Positions 26,366 through 37,225 of a stretch of 64,000 bases of DNA are shown in pieces. Position numbers and translations under genes: made by a program. Numbering within the stretch: position 1 is the first letter of the stretch; each line of letters opens with the position of its first letter. Source of the stretch: Crenothrix sp. D3 (GTDB lineage: Bacteria > Pseudomonadota > Gammaproteobacteria > Methylococcales > Methylomonadaceae); the NCBI GenBank assembly GCA_002134785.1, contig MBQZ01000018.1, positions 124,001-188,000 of the forward strand. Direction: 5' to 3'. The notes below the pieces were generated by a model. The model was not told the DNA's origin. It made no database searches and saw only the letters and a list, made by a program, of their open reading frames with translations.

Positions 26366-27426
26366 TGAGTGACGGTAACGGCAATTTTTTGATTACGGAC
26401 AGTGGCGTATAAAGCATTACCGATACTGACGGAATCACGGTTAAGTAACGCCATTGCAATCGGTTTATTCAAACTGGGGGAAAAACTGCCACTGGTGACA
26501 TAGCCCACGGTATTATTATCACTGTCGGTAATGATGCTGCCGTCGCGCACAGGCATTTTGCTTTCAACCAATAGCCCTGCGCGGAGTGTGTCTGAACCGT
26601 GTTGATACTGCTGCGCAATTTTAGCCGCACCCAGAAAATCGCTAGGGTCTTTTTTAATCAGCCAACGTAAACCTGCTTCAATGGGGGTAATGGTTTCAGT
26701 CAGTTCATGCCCATAAAGACAAAGTCCTGCTTCCAAACGCAAGGTATCTCTCGCCCCTAAGCCAATTGCTTCCACGTCGTCTTCAGCAAGTAATAAACGC
26801 GCGAGTTGTTCGACTTGCTGATTAGCGACTGAAATTTCAAAACCATCTTCACCCGTATAGCCGCTACGACTGACATGACAAGGAATACCGTCAATTTCAG
26901 TGGTACAGGCGTGCATAAACCGCAAACTAGCAGCGGCTGGCGAAAACTTTTGCATCACCGTGACTGCTTTAATCCCTTGTAGGGCGATTAATGCCTGTTC
27001 TGGCAGTTTTTTAAGTTCACAGTTTGATGAAAGATGGGCTTTTAAATGGGAAAAATCTTTGTCTTTGCAAGCCGCATTAACAATCAGCATTAGCCCATTA
27101 TCAACACGAGTCACGATGATGTCGTCAATAATGCCGCCGTCGTGATTGGTTAAAACGGTGTATTTTTGTTGACCTAGTTGAAGGTTGCTCAGTGTGCTGG
27201 GAGTCAGGTTTTCAAGTTCACTGACAGCAGTTTCGCCTAAAATCAGACATTGCCCCATGTGAGAAATATCAAATAAACCCGCGTGATTGCGACAATGATT
27301 ATGTTCATGAATAATGCCTTTGCGGTACTGCACGGGCATAAAATAACCCGCAAAGCCGACCATTTTGGCAGCCAGTTCAAGATGTAGAGAATAAAGCGGG
27401 GTTTGTTTTAACGTTTGTTCTAACAT
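26332..27426 (-). CDS. gcvT: Glycine cleavage system aminomethyltransferase, T protein
   Basis: 364 aa, the usual length. Transfers the methylene group from aminomethyl-lipoyl-GcvH to tetrahydrofolate, releasing ammonia. The N-terminus TPLYSLHLELAAKMVGFAGYFMPVQY and the motifs GLFDISHMGQ, SRSGYTGEDGFEIS and LGARDTLRLEAGLCLYGHEL are all characteristic of GcvT. The gene points toward gcvP, but the two are now separated by the kinase/GGDEF pair and the flanking 78-bp repeats. gcvH is not adjacent. Confidence 0.97.
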   Translation of the reverse strand: MLEQTLKQTPLYSLHLELAAKMVGFAGYFMPVQYRKGIIHEHNHCRNHAGLFDISHMGQCLILGETAVSELENLTPSTLSNLQLGQQKYTVLTNHDGGIIDDIIVTRVDNGLMLIVNAACKDKDFSHLKAHLSSNCELKKLPEQALIALQGIKAVTVMQKFSPAAASLRFMHACTTEIDGIPCHVSRSGYTGEDGFEISVANQQVEQLARLLLAEDDVEAIGLGARDTLRLEAGLCLYGHELTETITPIEAGLRWLIKKDPSDFLGAAKIAQQYQHGSDTLRAGLLVESKMPVRDGSIITDSDNNTVGYVTSGSFSPSLNKPIAMALLNRDSVSIGNALYATVRNQKIAVTVTQLPFIPHRYQR

Positions 27427-27513
27427 AATGACACTCTATTTTGCTGGGGTAAGCTCGTAGTGTAACGCTGAAAAAACGATATTCCAAGATTGTTGTTTTA
27501 TACAGTAACTGTC

Positions 27514-27560
27514 CTCTTAATCAGTACGTTGCAACGACAGGCAACGTGGCTAATTAAGAG
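27514..27560. terminator. Long-stem hairpin between glgX-like gene and gcvT
   Basis: CTCTTAATCAGTACGTTGC pairs imperfectly with GCAACGTGGCTAATTAAGAG around an 8-nt loop. It lies after the debranching-enzyme stop codon on the minus strand and upstream of gcvT. It may be a terminator or a dispersed palindrome. I do not see glycine-riboswitch features here. Confidence 0.45.
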
Positions 27561-27573
27561 TTCAGTATGTCTA

Positions 27574-29640
27574 TTAAAGTGCTAATTTAACTGTTTCGCG
27601 TGCTTCGCAAACTACGATGCTACGCGCGGATACAGTTTGCCTGTCACCCGTAACTAACCATTGATTAGTGCGTTCAATCATGTTGTCAGGCGAGGGCGCG
27701 GCAGTATTCATAGCCATATACCAACGCCGCTGAGCTATCACAGGCAGTGATGCGTAAATTGCGTGGTCAGACATATTAATAATAACGTGTAAATCTTCTT
27801 CAACATCAGAAGAGCCAGCTAACGTAAAGGCTAAAATTTGTGACTCTGGATTATCCCACTGCGGTTCATTTAAATTAACGCCGTGCCATGTAATATCAAG
27901 AATGCCGCGTGTCGGTTCGATACGACCTGTTAAATAACGCGGACGTGATAAAGTCGGATGCCGACGACGAAAGGCGATGAGTTCACGCACAAAACGCAAC
28001 ATATCTTTGTTGGTTTCGGTGAGTTGCCAGTTTAGCCATGAAATTTCATTGTTTTGACACCACGCATTATTATTGCCACCTTGAGTGTGTAGAAATTCAT
28101 CACCCGCCAGAAACATCGGTACGCCTTGGCTTAAAAATAAGAGTGCCATGAAATTACGCGCTTGTTGTCTGCGCAGTGTGAGTATATAAGGATTATTGGT
28201 TTCGCCTTCCTCACCACAATTCCAGCTTAAATTATCGTTCGTGCCATCACGGTTTTCTTCACCGTTTGCCATATTGTGTTTTTCATTATGGCTGACTAAA
28301 TCCCACAGTGTGAAACCATCGTGACAGGTAATAAAATTAACACTGCTAGACGGTTGTCGATGATCGTCCGCGTATAAATCGCTACTACCTGTTAAACAAG
28401 TAGCCACTTTATTGACTAAGCCTCGATCTCCTTTCACAAAACGGCGCATGACATCACGGTATTGACCGTTCCATTCTGCCCAGCGTGTGCCAGGAAAAGA
28501 GCCGACTTGATACAACCCTGCGGCATCCCACGCTTCAGCAATAATCGGCGTATTAATCAAGGCATGAGATAACTCAATACTCCACGGCAGTGACGGATTG
28601 GCTAATGGTGTTCCATCTTCACCGCGTGTAAACACACTGGCAAGATCAAATCGAAACCCATCAACACCCATTTCATTCACCCAATACTCTAAACAGTGAA
28701 CCAAGAAGTGTGTGACTAACGGGTGGTTACAATTAATGGTATTGCCGCACCCCGTGTAATCATGATAATGCAGGCGATCAGGCGAATGATGATAAAAAAT
28801 ATCATCCAACAAGGCTTTGAAATGAATAGTTGGCCCGCCTTCACCGCCTTCACTGGTGTGATTAAAAACCACGTCTAACAGAATCCCCATATCAGCGGCG
28901 TGTAACGCTTGAACCAATTCTTTAAATTCATCTACAGGTTTGGAAGTCGCGCAATAATTTGGGTGGGGCGCGTAAAAGCCATAAGGGCTATAACCCCAAT
29001 AATTTTCATTACCGAGATCCATGACACCGTCGGGTGCATCTTGCTCATCAAACGCCATGACAGGCAGTAGCTCAACGTGGGTAATACCCAGTTCTTTAAG
29101 GTAAGGGATTTTTTCAATTAAGCCCTTAAAGGTATGGGGATGTCGTACACCTGATGATGGATGTTGTGTAAAACCGCCGACATGAACTTCATAAATAATC
29201 GCACCTTCTAACGACTTAGGCTTGGAATTAACAGGTAAATTAGCGGGATTGTAATGTAAGTCGCTGACGATACCGCGCAAGCCATTACTTGAATTTTTCA
29301 CCGCTTGACTACGATTCCATTTTTTGTTGCTAACAGCTCGCGCCCACGGGTCTAAAATTTCCCACCAAGAGCCATCAGGTTTTTGTACGCGCCAAGTATA
29401 GAGCGTACCGACAGGTAATTTCTTAACTGTAACGTGCCACGAAAAAAATGTTCGTTGCCGCTCTAAGTCAAGCACAATCACCTGCATCGGTTCATCGCAG
29501 TCTTCTGTTTCGTACAGTAATAATTCAACTGCTATCGCCTGACGACTAAAAATAGAAAAATTGGTGGCATCGACATTCCATGCCGCACCTGAAGGTGAAC
29601 GAACACCAATATTTGTTATAAAACGAGGAGTTGTACGCAT
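27574..29640 (-). CDS. glgX: Glycogen debranching enzyme / isoamylase (GlgX-type, GH13)
   Basis: 688 aa from the ATG at 29640; the ORF-track start is a TTG five codons earlier. An N-terminal CBM48-like domain (GAAWNVDATNFSIFSRQA) is followed by a GH13 barrel with conserved regions DVVFNHTSEGGEGG, GVDGFRFDLASVF (nucleophile Asp), IIAEAWDAAG (acid Glu) and FITCHDGFTLWDLVSHNEKHN (transition-state Asp). It hydrolyses alpha-1,6 branches in glycogen or limit dextrins. Other glg genes are absent from the window. The exact substrate class (GlgX against isoamylase) cannot be decided from sequence alone. Confidence 0.93.
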   Translation of the reverse strand: MRTTPRFITNIGVRSPSGAAWNVDATNFSIFSRQAIAVELLLYETEDCDEPMQVIVLDLERQRTFFSWHVTVKKLPVGTLYTWRVQKPDGSWWEILDPWARAVSNKKWNRSQAVKNSSNGLRGIVSDLHYNPANLPVNSKPKSLEGAIIYEVHVGGFTQHPSSGVRHPHTFKGLIEKIPYLKELGITHVELLPVMAFDEQDAPDGVMDLGNENYWGYSPYGFYAPHPNYCATSKPVDEFKELVQALHAADMGILLDVVFNHTSEGGEGGPTIHFKALLDDIFYHHSPDRLHYHDYTGCGNTINCNHPLVTHFLVHCLEYWVNEMGVDGFRFDLASVFTRGEDGTPLANPSLPWSIELSHALINTPIIAEAWDAAGLYQVGSFPGTRWAEWNGQYRDVMRRFVKGDRGLVNKVATCLTGSSDLYADDHRQPSSSVNFITCHDGFTLWDLVSHNEKHNMANGEENRDGTNDNLSWNCGEEGETNNPYILTLRRQQARNFMALLFLSQGVPMFLAGDEFLHTQGGNNNAWCQNNEISWLNWQLTETNKDMLRFVRELIAFRRRHPTLSRPRYLTGRIEPTRGILDITWHGVNLNEPQWDNPESQILAFTLAGSSDVEEDLHVIINMSDHAIYASLPVIAQRRWYMAMNTAAPSPDNMIERTNQWLVTGDRQTVSARSIVVCEARETVKLAL

Positions 29641-29835
29641 TATTTTAACTCTCAACAGTTATCAGCCATGTGGTTCACGGTCTTTTTATAAAAAAATGGA
29701 AAGTGTCTATTGTACAGTTTATGAGACAAATTATATTAAAATAGCAACATAATTGAAAAACATTCGTTTTATGAGACACTTAGAAGCGAGCAGTGTACAA
29801 TTTGGGTTTGTAGTACTCTCTTTGGTTTTTTCTTT

Positions 29836-31983
29836 ATGATCCCCGCACCTAATCTATTCAGTTATCGCCCGTACTGGGCAAAGCGTTTTGGTATCTCGCC
29901 CGTTTTACCTATGAGCAAAGCAGAAATGGACGCGCTAGGCTGGGACAGTTGTGACATTATTCTAGTCACGGGTGATGCTTATATTGATCATCCTAGTTTT
30001 GGCATGGCGTTAATCGGTCGCTTATTAGAAGCCCAAGGCTTTCGCGTCGGTATTATCTCCCAACCCGATTGGACAAACGCCAGCGACTTTAAAAAACTAG
30101 GTCGTCCAAACCTGTTTTTTGGTGTCACGGGCGGTAATATGGATTCGATGGTCAATCGTTATACCTCTGACAAAAAAATCCGTTCCAATGATGCCTATAC
30201 ACCCGATGGCGCGGCAGGAAAACGTCCAGATCGTGCAGTGAATGTTTATTCGCACCGTTGCCGTGAAGCCTATAAAGAGGTAGCGATTATTATCGGTGGT
30301 ATCGAGGCCAGTTTGCGCCGTATTGCTCATTATGATTATTGGTCAGATACTGTGCGTAAATCGGTATTACTGGATTCCAAAGCCGATTTATTAGTGTATG
30401 GCAATGCGGAACGGCAAATCGTTGAAATCGCTCATCGTTTAGCTAATGGCGAAAAAGTCACTGAATTAACTGATATACGCGGCACGGTGCATTTTGTTAA
30501 ACAAATACCCGACGGCTACGCGCTGAAAGATTCTACTGATATTGATAAAGTCGGTGCGGTACAACAGCCTCATAATCCCTATCAAGAAGAGCCTGCGTGT
30601 GACATCAGCACACCTGCAAATCCTGCTGAGCAAACTATCGCACCCACCATACGCGTACTACGCGCTAAAACCGTGATTCGCCTACCCGCATTCGAAGCCG
30701 TTAAAGACGACCCCATTTTGTACGCTCACGCATCACGCGTCATGCACGGCGAAACCAATCCCGGTAATGCGCGTCCGCTGATTCAACAACACGGCACACG
30801 GCAACTGTGGGTTAATCCACCGCCCATTCCTTTAAGCACCAAAGAAATGGATGGCGTGTTTGATTTGCCTTATTCGCGTGTGCCACATAAAGAATACGGC
30901 GATGCGAATGTTCCCGCGTTTGAAATGATTCAACATTCGGTCAACATCATGCGCGGCTGTTTTGGTGGCTGTACCTTCTGCTCGATTACCGAACACGAAG
31001 GGCGGATTATTCAAAGCCGCTCAGAAGATTCTATTATTAAAGAAATTGAAGCCATCCGCGACACCTCACCCAATTTCACAGGGCATATTTCCGACTTAGG
31101 CGGCCCTACTGCGAATATGTACCGCCTCGCCTGTAAAGATGAAAAAATTGAAGCTGCGTGTCGTAAACCGTCGTGCGTGTATCCAATTATTTGCCCGAAT
31201 TTAAACACCGACCATTCGCCACTCATTAAACTCTATCGCAGAGCGCGGGCTTTAAAAGGCATCAAAAAAATCTTTATCGCTTCAGGATTACGCTACGATT
31301 TAGCCGTTGAATCACCTGAATATGTCAAAGAACTCGTTACCCATCACGTTGGTGGTTATTTAAAAATTGCCCCCGAACATACCGAACAAGGCGTATTGTC
31401 AAAAATGATGAAGCCTGGGATGGGAACTTACGACCGCTTCAAAGAAATGTTTGATAAATATTCTAAAGAAGCAGGTAAAGAGCAATATCTTATTCCCTAC
31501 TTTATCGCCGCTCACCCTGGAACGACTGATAACGATATGCTCAATCTGGCGTTATGGCTAAAAGCGAATGGCTTTAGAGCGGATCAAGTGCAAGCGTTTT
31601 TACCGTCACCGATGTCCATTGCTACCGCCATGTATCATTCAGGCAAAGACACACTACACAAAGTCGCTCGCAATGCTGAAGATATACCGATTCCCAAAAC
31701 CTTTAAACAACGCCGCTTACACAAAGCCTTTTTACGCTATCACGACCCAAAAAATTGGCCATTATTGCGTGATGCACTAAAAGCAATGGGACGCAGCGAT
31801 TTAATCGGCAACGGTAAAAAACATTTAATTCCGACTTTTCAACCTAAAGGATTTGAAGAAATACCTGATAAAACTCAAACATTTAGAACAAAATACACAG
31901 GTTTACATAAAGAAAATAACCGAAAAAGTCCGCCGCCAGCATTTAAAAAGCAAAAAAATATTTCAAAAAGTCTTGTCAAATAG
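29836..31983 (+). CDS. YgiQ-family radical SAM protein
   Basis: 715 aa. The N-terminal UPF0313-type region begins [23 protein letters not shown] and contains [14 protein letters not shown], very typical of YgiQ. The radical SAM CxxxCxxC cluster motif is [18 protein letters not shown] near residue 375. A basic C-terminus follows. It presumably binds a 4Fe-4S cluster and cleaves S-adenosylmethionine; the physiological reaction of YgiQ is not established. It is divergent from the debranching-enzyme gene across a 195-bp AT-rich region that probably holds both promoters. Confidence 0.93.
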   Translation: MIPAPNLFSYRPYWAKRFGISPVLPMSKAEMDALGWDSCDIILVTGDAYIDHPSFGMALIGRLLEAQGFRVGIISQPDWTNASDFKKLGRPNLFFGVTGGNMDSMVNRYTSDKKIRSNDAYTPDGAAGKRPDRAVNVYSHRCREAYKEVAIIIGGIEASLRRIAHYDYWSDTVRKSVLLDSKADLLVYGNAERQIVEIAHRLANGEKVTELTDIRGTVHFVKQIPDGYALKDSTDIDKVGAVQQPHNPYQEEPACDISTPANPAEQTIAPTIRVLRAKTVIRLPAFEAVKDDPILYAHASRVMHGETNPGNARPLIQQHGTRQLWVNPPPIPLSTKEMDGVFDLPYSRVPHKEYGDANVPAFEMIQHSVNIMRGCFGGCTFCSITEHEGRIIQSRSEDSIIKEIEAIRDTSPNFTGHISDLGGPTANMYRLACKDEKIEAACRKPSCVYPIICPNLNTDHSPLIKLYRRARALKGIKKIFIASGLRYDLAVESPEYVKELVTHHVGGYLKIAPEHTEQGVLSKMMKPGMGTYDRFKEMFDKYSKEAGKEQYLIPYFIAAHPGTTDNDMLNLALWLKANGFRADQVQAFLPSPMSIATAMYHSGKDTLHKVARNAEDIPIPKTFKQRRLHKAFLRYHDPKNWPLLRDALKAMGRSDLIGNGKKHLIPTFQPKGFEEIPDKTQTFRTKYTGLHKENNRKSPPPAFKKQKNISKSLVK

Positions 31984-32013
31984 AAAACCTCCCCGTATAA
32001 TGATGGCTTCTTC

Positions 32014-32089
32014 GCTGGTGTAGCTCAGTTGGTAGAGCAGCTGATTTGTAATCAGCCGGTCAGGAGTTCGAATCCCCTCACTAGCTCCA
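32014..32089 (+). tRNA. tRNA-Thr (anticodon TGT)
   Basis: 76 nt including an encoded CCA. The acceptor GCTGGTG pairs with CACTAGC (one G·T). The D-arm is GCTCAGTTGGTAGAGC. The anticodon stem GCTGA/TCAGC encloses loop TTTGTAA with TGT at 34-36. The T-arm carries GTTCGAATC. It marks the left edge of the restriction-modification segment. Confidence 0.96.
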
Positions 32090-32097
32090 AAGAATTC

Positions 32098-32133
32098 AAA
32101 GCCTTAGGTTATCATGACCTAAGGCTTTTTTAT
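32098..32133 (+). terminator. Rho-independent terminator after tRNA-Thr
   Basis: GCCTTAGGT-TATCATG-ACCTAAGGC is a perfect 9-bp stem followed by TTTTTTATT, directly after the tRNA. Confidence 0.92.
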
Positions 32134-32351
32134 TGCCTGTTAAAAAGTTAATAAGCACATCTCTGTACATGAGAGATGATGTCAAACAAGTAACTTATTG
32201 ATTTAAAAGGATTTATAATGTAATTTTTATTTATACACCAACGCCGTATTCGTTGGGTTGCGAAAGAGCCGCAACCTAACCTACAAACTAATCAGGAAAT
32301 TGTTTGTGATTGGATGGTGTGGTTGCTATTTATTAAGTGTATCTAGCGTTA

Positions 32352-35003
32352 TCATGACAATGTTTCTCTTAATCGTTCTCGCAATTGGGCTAAATTATCA
32401 CTAACCGTCTTTCCTAAAGAACCATCATCATTAACAAGATGTAGTTTTTGATTATTGCGTGTCAGGAAAATAACTTTTCCATAGCTGGTAGAATCTCGCC
32501 CCGCCTTATTCATTGCGTCCTTAGTATCGTGTTTTGTTTCAACTAGACGTATTTTCGGCTCTGCATCTTGATAGTATTTAACACACAGCACAAAGTCAGG
32601 ATAAAAATAATTGGCTTTGTCTGCTCTAACAATTGCTGTTGAATAAGGTTTTCTGTCTGGGTTTCTGTGCCACCATAAAACAAAATCGCTTGTGTCTAAT
32701 GCCCTTGCAAACGGTAACTCTTCATTATTTAACGTATAGGTATAATCAAAGTAACCAATGCTACAAACAGACTCATCGGCTAATGAATAAACTTTATCAG
32801 TCAAAAAACGCCGTTCATCAATCAATAACACCTGCTCAACTTGTGCCATTGCCTCTTTAGACGGCGGATAGTAGCCATAGATATTTTTAGGTGATTGAAT
32901 TAGCGATAGTTCAGCAGGGAAAATCATTGCATCGGGTAACGGTTGAGCGGTAATAGTTAATACTTGAGTTGCAATTTCTTTATTAATACTTTCGATTAAC
33001 TCCTGTTGTAAGAAAATAATCAATACATGGGCAGTATCGCGGCAGGATTGCTTTATCTCTTGTTCGGTAATTGCGTCATTACTTAATTCTAACCATTGCT
33101 TAACTTCCGAATAAAGACGCTGTTCTAAAATACTCAGTAAAATTTTATGGTCTGCCTCTTCCAATTGCGGCAAACTCTTTAAAATACGCTTGGCTTCTCT
33201 AGCCATAGAGTCACGATTTAAAACCAGATAAATGCCTGTTTCGTCCAGTTTGTGTCTATTAATCAAATCAGTAGAAACTTCCGTTGCAAGAATCTTATCC
33301 CTAGCCGCGCTTAATGCGTTTTTGAACTGGTCGGATGAATAAGAAAGTTTTTCAGCAACAGAACGCGCTATGCTATCCAAACTATTCAAAGCAGGACGTT
33401 TTTCTGATATTAATGCTTGATTAAAATAAGGTAAGTTTTGTTTTAATGGATAAAGCGCGATATTAATTTCTTGATAAGCCGCTTCAATGGCGGTTCTATT
33501 CGATAATGGCAATTCAAGTTTAATTTTTTGAGCAGGAACAATTTTAATATCTTTCAATGCAAAAGCGTCATCTGGAATAAGACTTTCTTGTTTTTGCGGG
33601 TAATTAATAGGCGGTTGAATTGTAGTAATCGGCTTATTATCAGCTTGATTATCTTCGTCTAATAACGGCAATGGTAAATTAGGCATAATCGGTAGCTGAT
33701 TAATAGGGCGATTAGTAATAATGATATTACCGCTTTTAGTCGCATGAGCATTTAATTTTTCGGGTGAACTTTTTAACTCTGATTCTATTTTTTGCAGGTC
33801 TAACGCTCTTTGAAAACCCTCTTGAGTATCGGCATTGGCAAGATATAAAAATGCGGTTTGCAAATCTGCATGAAGTTCTTGCTTTAACATGGCACTGCGT
33901 ACTTGCCTATCCACGCGCATAATACGCCCGACAAATTGGGTAGCAAAATCGGTATCGATCACGGTTTTCATCGAAGCCAGTGTAAAAGCGCGTGGCGCGT
34001 CAAAACCCGTTCCCGCTGACTCTTTAAATATCAATACTTCTTTATGCGGATTATTGGCAATACTCGCCATCAATACAGGGTCTGGATTATCGGCACTGTG
34101 TTCACCAATCACACCATGCGGTACGTTGCACTGTTCGATTAAATACTGAACTGCCTCGGCAATTGTGTCTTTACCATTTTCCACCTGCACCAATAACAAC
34201 GGCACAGTGGCGATATTATTTTCAAGCAATAATTTCTTTAAATATAAATGCCGTTGCCACGCTTGCTTTAAAACTGATTTACGAATATCAGCTAGATTTT
34301 TCCATAGTTCCCCAACGCGATAAACATAAGCCACCACATAGCGTTTATTTAACCGTGCCTCAACGGCTTGGTCTCGACTGACAAAAAACGATTGATCATG
34401 AGAAAATCCGCTATATCCTAAAAATAGATTTAGTTTCTGGTCTTTAGGTGTTGCGGTTGCCAATATCAATTTATCGGGGGCAAGTTGTTTACAGAATTTA
34501 CCAAACTCCGTTTCACTGCTCACACCAATATGGGCTTCATCAATCACCACGCCAATTTTTAAGCCATTCGCTCTGGCTCTGGCTATCAAGTCAAAAATAG
34601 CAATCGTGTATTCATCGGAGGGATTAAAAATTTTGCGTTGCTGGGATTTACTGGCGACTTGTTGCGCGTTGGCAATCAACACATCACCGTTTTTATGGTC
34701 ATATTGCCGTTCGGTTGCCATCAAATACGGCTTTAAAGTCTGGCAGTTAGCGGTTATCGCCTCTTCTGTTTGCTTGACTAGATTCACAAAAGGCACAAAC
34801 CACAACCATAAAAACTGGTCTTGTTGGCACAGTTTTTCTAATACTCTGCTAATCATTAACGTTTTGCCTGAACCTGTCGGGGCGCGTAATAAAGCGGGTA
34901 ACGATGAATTCAGCAAGTGTTGACTCATGCCCTCAATAATGTCACTTTGAAATTTTTCTTCAACAACAGGCGGGGTTTTTGGGGTACTAAAATCAAATAA
35001 CAC
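32352..35003 (-). CDS. res: Type III restriction enzyme, Res subunit (helicase-nuclease)
   Basis: 883 aa. SF2 helicase core with Walker A LRAPTGSGKTLM near residue 42, DEAH box VVIDEAHIG and helicase motif III-like LATATPK, then motif VI-like TQFVGRIMRVDRQ. The C-terminus contains a PD-(D/E)xK-type nuclease pattern, YFYPDFVLCV followed by IRLVETKHD. It follows the mod gene (35093) on the same strand, the standard mod-res order. With Mod it should cut unmethylated DNA after ATP-dependent sliding between two sites. All motifs needed for activity appear present. Confidence 0.9.
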   Translation of the reverse strand: MLFDFSTPKTPPVVEEKFQSDIIEGMSQHLLNSSLPALLRAPTGSGKTLMISRVLEKLCQQDQFLWLWFVPFVNLVKQTEEAITANCQTLKPYLMATERQYDHKNGDVLIANAQQVASKSQQRKIFNPSDEYTIAIFDLIARARANGLKIGVVIDEAHIGVSSETEFGKFCKQLAPDKLILATATPKDQKLNLFLGYSGFSHDQSFFVSRDQAVEARLNKRYVVAYVYRVGELWKNLADIRKSVLKQAWQRHLYLKKLLLENNIATVPLLLVQVENGKDTIAEAVQYLIEQCNVPHGVIGEHSADNPDPVLMASIANNPHKEVLIFKESAGTGFDAPRAFTLASMKTVIDTDFATQFVGRIMRVDRQVRSAMLKQELHADLQTAFLYLANADTQEGFQRALDLQKIESELKSSPEKLNAHATKSGNIIITNRPINQLPIMPNLPLPLLDEDNQADNKPITTIQPPINYPQKQESLIPDDAFALKDIKIVPAQKIKLELPLSNRTAIEAAYQEINIALYPLKQNLPYFNQALISEKRPALNSLDSIARSVAEKLSYSSDQFKNALSAARDKILATEVSTDLINRHKLDETGIYLVLNRDSMAREAKRILKSLPQLEEADHKILLSILEQRLYSEVKQWLELSNDAITEQEIKQSCRDTAHVLIIFLQQELIESINKEIATQVLTITAQPLPDAMIFPAELSLIQSPKNIYGYYPPSKEAMAQVEQVLLIDERRFLTDKVYSLADESVCSIGYFDYTYTLNNEELPFARALDTSDFVLWWHRNPDRKPYSTAIVRADKANYFYPDFVLCVKYYQDAEPKIRLVETKHDTKDAMNKAGRDSTSYGKVIFLTRNNQKLHLVNDDGSLGKTVSDNLAQLRERLRETLS

Positions 35004-35019
35004 GACTTATTCCTTTGTG

Positions 35020-35074
35020 GAGTCCAAGGCAAGACTTGGACGGGTTAGAACGCCCAAAACTTGTTTTGGACTCC
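35020..35074. repeat. Inverted repeat in the mod-res gap (GAGTCCAAG...TTGGACTCC)
   Basis: GAGTCCAAGGCAAGACTTGG is followed 10-15 nt later by CCAAAACTTGTTTTGGACTCC. Each half is itself a small hairpin, and the outer ends pair. It occupies most of the 89-bp gap and may tune expression of res relative to mod. Confidence 0.65.
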
Positions 35075-35092
35075 TGAAAAATGGATTTGAAG

Positions 35093-36943
35093 CTATACTC
35101 CTTGTGCTGACAAAACCGCCTCAAGTGCTGATAGGCTTTGAATGGTTTTATAAGGTGCGAGTAACTCCGCCACTGAATCAGGTCTATCGGAATAAACGAT
35201 GAGTTGCGACACGGGCAGACTAATCAAATCCGCAATAACGCTTTCATTCAACTGAGGACAAAAAACAATCGCCGTTTCCATGTCTGCATGAATCGTGTTA
35301 ATGCTTGCCGCTGTGTAGGGCAGTATGTCATTACGGATTTTTAAACACAGACTGTTCCAAATCAATGCAGGGTGTAAATCCTGCGTCACATCGGCAGGGC
35401 GAATTTTATCCATGCGGCAATAGGCAAAATTACCGCCTGTCGGTTTAACTTTTTTGTAGCCTTCAATCACGCGCTGCACCCGAACCCGACACACATCACG
35501 ACACAGGTTTTTATTCTCGGTGTCATTCGGTGGGGCTTCGCTATTGGAGATTAAAATAAACTGCCTGTTGCCTTGGTCTGCCTGATTCAATTGCAACACC
35601 GCTTGTGCTGTTGTGCCTGAACCTGCAAAGAAATCTAAAATAATGTCATTCGGCTGGGTAGCTTGTTGTAATAGGTTTTTGATGAGTGATAATGGCTTTG
35701 CATAGTTGAAAGAGCGATTATCGAAAATGTCAGAAATAATTTTCGCCCCCTCTTGATTACTCCCAGATACAAAACTGGTTTCTGCTTCGTAATCGCCTTT
35801 TTCAAAAGTAGGTACTATCCAACTCGACAAAGGTTGAGTTTGATTGCGCAAATCTGCTTTATAGCGTTTAAATTGCGGACGACCAAAACCAACGGGACGA
35901 CCAACCCAAAAATCCAAATCTGGTAGGTCTCGGCGTAACAATGGAGTTTTTCCACTTTTTGGCACGTCACCAGCATCAATGGCTATCAACAATTCTTCTA
36001 TCGTTGACCATATTTCAACTCTTGGTTCGTTGGGAAAAATAACTTGCCCCAATTCAATAAATTCTTCCATAGGTTTGGTTTGAACTCTTTGTCCCTCTTT
36101 TAGCCGATTTTTTGATGCAAATCGCCAAACACTATCAGGATTAGGTGGATAGGCAATGCTAGTTTTTGGGTCAATCAAAGGATAATAAAGATTAGGTCGT
36201 TCTTTATGGGAAAAACCTAATGTTATATCACCTAGTCGCCAATCTCCGCGTGGGTCTTTATCTGGATTGCCATACATCTCATAACTTTTACCAAACCCGC
36301 GAAATTCAAAACCAGCCCTGCCATAAACCAGTATATGCTCATGATCGACACTTAAAAAACATTGCTGATTGGCATTAGAACCCTGCCGATTTCTCCAAGT
36401 TAATGTACCTAAACGCATACCCTGAAACACCTTATCCATTAACAATTCCAGCTTAGCGCGGTTTTCATCATTAATGGACACCAAAATCACACCATCGGAA
36501 GCCAATAAATCACGCGCCAACAGTAAGCGACGATACAGAAATTCTAACCACATCGAATCTTTATAATGGTCGTCTTTATTCACATAACGGTCGTTATAAA
36601 CCCAGTCCTTATTGCCCGTGTTATAAGGTGGGTCAATATACATCACACGGATTTTATTAGTATGCGTGGCGCGTAAACAGCGCAAAGCATCAAAATTATC
36701 GCCTTCAATAATCAAATTACGATAAGGCGCGTCCCCCACTGATAACGGCGACCCGTGTTCCTCTGCCAACTGCAAAAACACCGCGTCACTGTTCACCGCC
36801 TTGTCATGTTCAATCTGGTTGCGTTCCCAATACAAGCCCAATTTTTGTTCAGTCTTGTATTGAATCAATAAATTGCGTAATTCAGTTTCTGTGAGCGCGT
36901 CTAAGTTAGTTTGCAAAAGGTCGGTATTATTGGTGTCGTCCAT
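35093..36943 (-). CDS. mod: Type III DNA modification methyltransferase (N6-adenine, Mod subunit)
   Basis: 616 aa. Catalytic motif IV DPPYNTGNKDWVYND near residue 110 precedes the SAM-binding motif I ILDFFAGSGTTAQAVLQLN near residue 440. The long variable target-recognition region lies between them, the beta-class order expected for Mod. It methylates one adenine per non-palindromic site and gives Res its specificity. I see no long simple-sequence repeat in the gene, so phase variation of the kind found in some pathogens is not indicated. Confidence 0.93.
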   Translation of the reverse strand: MDDTNNTDLLQTNLDALTETELRNLLIQYKTEQKLGLYWERNQIEHDKAVNSDAVFLQLAEEHGSPLSVGDAPYRNLIIEGDNFDALRCLRATHTNKIRVMYIDPPYNTGNKDWVYNDRYVNKDDHYKDSMWLEFLYRRLLLARDLLASDGVILVSINDENRAKLELLMDKVFQGMRLGTLTWRNRQGSNANQQCFLSVDHEHILVYGRAGFEFRGFGKSYEMYGNPDKDPRGDWRLGDITLGFSHKERPNLYYPLIDPKTSIAYPPNPDSVWRFASKNRLKEGQRVQTKPMEEFIELGQVIFPNEPRVEIWSTIEELLIAIDAGDVPKSGKTPLLRRDLPDLDFWVGRPVGFGRPQFKRYKADLRNQTQPLSSWIVPTFEKGDYEAETSFVSGSNQEGAKIISDIFDNRSFNYAKPLSLIKNLLQQATQPNDIILDFFAGSGTTAQAVLQLNQADQGNRQFILISNSEAPPNDTENKNLCRDVCRVRVQRVIEGYKKVKPTGGNFAYCRMDKIRPADVTQDLHPALIWNSLCLKIRNDILPYTAASINTIHADMETAIVFCPQLNESVIADLISLPVSQLIVYSDRPDSVAELLAPYKTIQSLSALEAVLSAQGV

Positions 36944-37096
36944 AATTTTTAGTGTGTGTAAAGCGGATTGTTATCAAGCATTCTCTGATAACCCCCACCT
37001 GATTACAAACTTTTAAATTTAACGGACTTGATACGAATACCCTTTAAAGCATTACTTTGTCGGTAGGTTTAGTGTTGAGGATAGCTCTATGATAAC

Positions 37097-37173
37097 GTAG
37101 GTCGGAATAAGACCATCCAAGCGATAGCGCAGGACGGACGTTTCCGACATTGCGCGAGTTTGTCGGAAACTAC
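37097..37173. repeat. Dispersed palindromic repeat with GTCGGAA / TTCCGAC arms
   Basis: GTAGGTCGGAATAAGACC... through ACGTTTCCGACATTGCGCGAGTTTGTCGGAAACTAC lies in the 282-bp gap upstream of mod. Several short inverted arms are present. Nothing else in this gap looks like a gene. Confidence 0.55.
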
Positions 37174-37225
37174 AGAGTTACTTAATAGGTTACGTTTTGT
37201 AATATCAGCAGGTGGTTATGTTGCT

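Noticed and set aside
27427-27573. Possible glycine riboswitch upstream of gcvT
   Set aside because: The region contains one long hairpin that looks like a terminator or dispersed palindrome. I see no tandem aptamer motifs typical of glycine riboswitches.
35093-36943. Phase-variable mod gene
   Set aside because: No long homopolymer or tandem simple-sequence repeat is visible in the reading frame or its upstream region.
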